The translations under genes and the position numbers were made by a program. Source: Clostridiales bacterium (GTDB lineage: Bacteria > Bacillota > Clostridia > Christensenellales > Aristaeellaceae). Taken from it: a DNA stretch of 64,000 bases. This document shows, piece after piece, positions 61,513-64,000 of the stretch; the stretch's first letter is position 1; each line of letters opens with the position of its first letter. The notes under the pieces are model-generated. The model worked only from the letters and a program-made list of their open reading frames with translations, was not told the origin of the DNA and did no database searches. The stretch spans positions 62,001-126,000 of the forward strand of contig SFET01000005.1 in assembly GCA_004557125.1 (NCBI GenBank), read 5' to 3'.

Positions 61513-62583
61513 ATGTTGAACATCCGCATTGAAAAGACCACCGCACCCAAGGCGAAACCCACCGACGAATCGCAGCTGGGCTTTGGCAAAATCTTCAGCG
61601 ACCACATGGCGCTGATCGACTGGAGCGCCGACGAGGGCTGGCATGACGCGCGCATCGTTCCCTTCGCGAACTTCTCCATCCATCCGGCGTCCACCTGCCT
61701 GCACTACGGCTCCGAGATCTTCGAGGGTCTGAAGGCCTATCGCACTGCGGACGGCAGCATCCAGCTGTTCCGCCCTGAGGAGAACGCCCGCCGCATGATC
61801 AATTCCTCCGAGCGCCTGTGCCTGCCCCAGCTTCCCGAGGAGGACTTCATCCAGATCATCGAGGCCCTGGTCAAGCTGGATCAGGATTGGGTGCCCCACT
61901 CCGACGGCACCTCCCTCTACATTCGCCCCTTCCTGCTGGGCAATGACGAGACCCTGGGCGTACACGCCGTGCACCATGCCCTGTTCGCCGTGATCTGCGG
62001 CCCCGTGGGCAGCTACTACAAGGAGGGCATCAACCCCGTCGGCATCATGATCGAGGACACCGACGTGCGCGCCGTACGCGGCGGCACCGGCTACGCCAAG
62101 TGCGGCGGCAACTACGCCGCCTCCAACCGCGCCGGCGAAAAGGCCGAGCAGAAGGGCTACAGCCAGGTGCTGTGGCTGGACGGCGTGGAGCGCAAGTACA
62201 TCGAGGAGGTCGGTGCGATGAACGTCATGTTCAAGATCGCAGGCGAGGTCGTCACCCCCGCCCTCACCGGCTCCATCCTGCCCGGCGTGACCCGCAAGAG
62301 CTGCATCGAGCTGCTCAAGAGCAAGGGCTACAAGGTCTCCGAGCGCCTGCTGAGCCTGGACGAGCTGGCCGCCGCCCTGGAGAACGGCACCCTGGAGGAG
62401 GCCTGGGGCTGCGGCACCGCCGCCGTCGTCTCCCCCATCGGAAAGCTGGCCTACAAGGACAAGGTGTTCGTCATCAACAATGGCGAGATCGGCCCGGTCA
62501 CCCAGATGCTCTACGATACCCTCACCGGCATCCAGTGGGGCAAGATCGCCGATCCCTTCGGCTGGGTTCGCAAGATCAAGTAA
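61513..62583 (+). CDS. ilvE: Branched-chain amino acid aminotransferase
   Basis: Fold-IV PLP enzyme linking Val, Leu and Ile to their 2-oxoacids with glutamate. The 356-residue protein has ALIDWSADEGWHDARIVPFA, HYGSEIFEGLKAYRTADGSI, active-site Lys in YAKCGGNYAASNRAGEKAEQ region with VLWLDG, and AWGCGTAAVVSPIGKLAYKD. ATG 61513 follows GGAGGAAAAG. Last gene of the VOR operon, which supports a branched-chain 2-oxoacid for the oxidoreductase. Confidence 0.94.
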   Translation: MLNIRIEKTTAPKAKPTDESQLGFGKIFSDHMALIDWSADEGWHDARIVPFANFSIHPASTCLHYGSEIFEGLKAYRTADGSIQLFRPEENARRMINSSERLCLPQLPEEDFIQIIEALVKLDQDWVPHSDGTSLYIRPFLLGNDETLGVHAVHHALFAVICGPVGSYYKEGINPVGIMIEDTDVRAVRGGTGYAKCGGNYAASNRAGEKAEQKGYSQVLWLDGVERKYIEEVGAMNVMFKIAGEVVTPALTGSILPGVTRKSCIELLKSKGYKVSERLLSLDELAAALENGTLEEAWGCGTAAVVSPIGKLAYKDKVFVINNGEIGPVTQMLYDTLTGIQWGKIADPFGWVRKIK

Positions 62584-62597
62584 GATCGCATCCGTTC

Positions 62598-62632
62598 GAC
62601 CTGGAGCTGTCCTGCAGCTCCAGGTCCTTTTG
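62598..62632 (+). terminator. Terminator of the VOR-ilvE operon
   Basis: GACCTGGAGCTG pairs perfectly with CAGCTCCAGGTC around a 5-base loop, then CTTTTG. Confidence 0.85.
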
Positions 62633-62910
62633 TTTCCGGCGCACATCCCGCGCCCTGCCCGCTCGCCCCTTCATTGCGCCGCATACCCGTTTCCCTTCGG
62701 TGCTTCTCCTTGCCGCACGCATTTTCTCTTTGGATGTGGTTTTTCCCGCAAAGTTTCTCCAAAATATAACAAAACTTTCCTCCGAAGATCCAACATATTT
62801 GTCCCATTTTGCGTCTATATATATGGGGGAAGGGAAATGCTGTCCTCGCTGCCGGCCCGCGTCTTGCCGCGGTTCCGCGTCAAATATTTCGAAAGTATTT
62901 CAATTCTGTA

Positions 62911-62939
62911 TTGACTTTTCGTCGAAAAAGGTCTACAAT
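62911..62939 (+). promoter_or_regulatory. Promoter of the SH3b-repeat protein
   Basis: TTGACT (62911-62916), 17-base spacer, TACAAT (62934-62939), about 73 bases before the ATG. Confidence 0.75.
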
Positions 62940-63012
62940 AGAAACAAAGCTAGAGATATATACCTGAACATAGATCGTTTTCATCCAAATACATCGCCGG
63001 AGGTACATATAG

Positions 63013-64000
63013 ATGAAGAAGAAGTTTACAGCCGTATTCCTGCTGATCTGCCTGTTGACCACCATGTTGCCCGCAGGTCTGTCGGCGCTTGCGGCCAGCC
63101 AGACCGTCTATGTCATCTCCAACACGCTGCCGGTCTACAAGAGCTATTCCACCTCGTCCGGCGTGCTGGGCACCATGTCCTACGGTGAAAGCATGAGCTG
63201 CATGGCCACAAACAATGGCTGGGCCTACGTCAAAAACAGCTCCGGGCAGACCGGCTACTGCAAGACCGGCGGCCTCTCCAACGTCAATCCCAACAAGTAC
63301 AGCGAGAAGATCTACATCAACGCCTCCGGCGTGAAGGTCTACCGGCGGCCGGACACCGGCTCCAGCGTGATGATGACCCTCTCGAAGAATTCCTCCTACA
63401 CGGCCGTGGCCATCACTCCCGACAAGACCTGGGCCCGGTTAAAGAACGGCAGCGCCTACGGTTATGTGCAGATGAAGTACATCTCCACCAGCAAGGTGAG
63501 CGACGGCTCCGGTACCGCGCCCGATCTGAAAACCGGCACCGTATACATCTCCGCCAACACCCTGACCGCATACAAGAGCGCCAGCACGTCCTCCAAGAGT
63601 CTGGGCGTCATGTCCTACGGCGAGAGCATGACCCTGCTGGCCACCAGCGGCGAGTGGGCGCAGATCCGCAATTCCTCCGGCGCGGTGGGCTACTGCAAGA
63701 TCAGCGGCCTCACCGCCGCCAACCCCAACAACCTGAACCTCACCGTCTACATCAAGCAGGGCGGCGCGAAGATCTACTCCAAGCCCAGCACCAGTTCCTC
63801 GACGGTGATGAGCGCCGGTCTCAACGACATTTTCACCGCCGTGGCCATAACCAGCGACAGCGCCTGGGCGCGCCTGAAGAACGGCAGCAACTATGCCTAC
63901 GTGCAGACGGCCAACCTCTCCACCACTCCTGTGGACGGCGGCCAGGAGACGCCGGATCTGCCCTTCGGCATGACGGTGTATGTCGTCAGCAACACGCTGC
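63013..64000 (+). CDS. Secreted protein with alternating SH3b-like repeats, C-terminus beyond window
   Basis: ATG 63013 follows GGAGG by 9 bases. A signal peptide (MKKKFTAVFLLICLLTTMLP, cleavage after ALA) is followed by bacterial SH3 domains in an A-B-A-B order. A units: VYVISNTLPVYKSYSTSSGV with GYCKTGGLS; B units: VYRRPDTGSSVMMTLSKNSS with WARLKNGSAYGYVQ. A fifth unit begins at the window edge. SH3b domains usually bind peptidoglycan, so a wall-bound hydrolase or adhesin is likely; the catalytic domain, if any, lies outside. 329 codons are visible. Confidence 0.85.
   Translation, partial: MKKKFTAVFLLICLLTTMLPAGLSALAASQTVYVISNTLPVYKSYSTSSGVLGTMSYGESMSCMATNNGWAYVKNSSGQTGYCKTGGLSNVNPNKYSEKIYINASGVKVYRRPDTGSSVMMTLSKNSSYTAVAITPDKTWARLKNGSAYGYVQMKYISTSKVSDGSGTAPDLKTGTVYISANTLTAYKSASTSSKSLGVMSYGESMTLLATSGEWAQIRNSSGAVGYCKISGLTAANPNNLNLTVYIKQGGAKIYSKPSTSSSTVMSAGLNDIFTAVAITSDSAWARLKNGSNYAYVQTANLSTTPVDGGQETPDLPFGMTVYVVSNTL

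Larger units (their letters stand above)
62584..63012. other. 429-base intergenic region before the SH3b gene
   Basis: After the ilvE terminator there is no credible gene. The stretch becomes AT-rich from 62740 and holds the promoter at 62911-62939. Confidence 0.6.

Overview
The window is GC-rich bacterial chromosome that looks like a Gram-positive anaerobic gut-type Clostridia (Firmicutes). The reasons are sigma-A promoters with 17-bp spacers, strong AGGAGG ribosome binding sites, a T-box leader, ferredoxin-dependent 2-oxoacid oxidoreductase, formate-tetrahydrofolate ligase with cyclodeaminase and FolD, class II GalT, XRE-cupin fusions and TP-rich cell-surface proteins. I cannot name a species from sequence alone. 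No rRNA, tRNA, CRISPR array, integrase or complete insertion sequence was recognised.

Layout. 1-1.45 kb: end-truncated oligopeptide-type binding protein. 1.7-6.1 kb: arginine operon argC-argJ-argB-argD behind a near-consensus promoter. 6.1-8.4 kb: a MATE exporter fused to a cytidylate-kinase-like domain, carrying a one-base frameshift and preceded by a promoter, a leader peptide and two mutually exclusive terminators. 8.4-15.2 kb: a damaged zone with a chromate transporter half, a cardiolipin synthase/chromate transporter chimera, a GH2 remnant, a PPOX-type flavoprotein with an odd N-terminus, a yidC with three in-frame stops, a GH79 fragment cut at both ends, and an orphan terminator. 15.3-16.3 kb: rplM-rpsI. 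16.3-25.8 kb: membrane and P-loop proteins, NUDIX and GNAT enzymes, a membrane-anchored Mur ligase with rimI-tsaB-tsaE, then divergent galK/galT. 26-30.9 kb: a 1072-residue membrane protein with 13 Cys/His repeats, and a CapA-like protein. 31-38.3 kb: mutY, nagA, a ROK protein, a CLC channel, an orphan gene with a duplicated 3' end, and a DUF1576 membrane protein. 38.4-41.9 kb: fhs-fchA-folD one-carbon operon. 42-49.6 kb: a trigger-factor-like protein, TPR and YprB-like nuclease genes, an ABC exporter with an internal deletion, a LOG protein and a Na/Pi transporter. 50-53.8 kb: a ferric/phosphonate-type ABC importer. 53.9-55.3 kb: RbsD and a methyltransferase. 55.3-62.6 kb: T-box, acyl-CoA ligase, 2-oxoacid:ferredoxin oxidoreductase and ilvE. 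63 kb to the end: an SH3b-repeat surface protein.

The most coherent unusual system is 55.3-62.6 kb. A T-box whose specifier reads ATC (Ile) controls an HTH-cupin-acyl-CoA ligase fusion. A second promoter and terminator-ending leader then precede a P-loop ATPase, a four-subunit VOR-type oxidoreductase and a branched-chain aminotransferase. Together these enzymes could turn branched short-chain fatty acids into acyl-CoAs, carboxylate them reductively with ferredoxin and transaminate them to Ile, Val or Leu. Starvation control by tRNA-Ile would fit that anabolic direction. The second notable system is the MATE-kinase fusion with its attenuator. The third is the 13-repeat Cys/His envelope protein.

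Several genes in 7-15 kb and at 46.9 kb are broken by frameshifts, stops or clean joins. Some may be real decay and some may be assembly or sequencing artefacts; read data would be needed to separate them.
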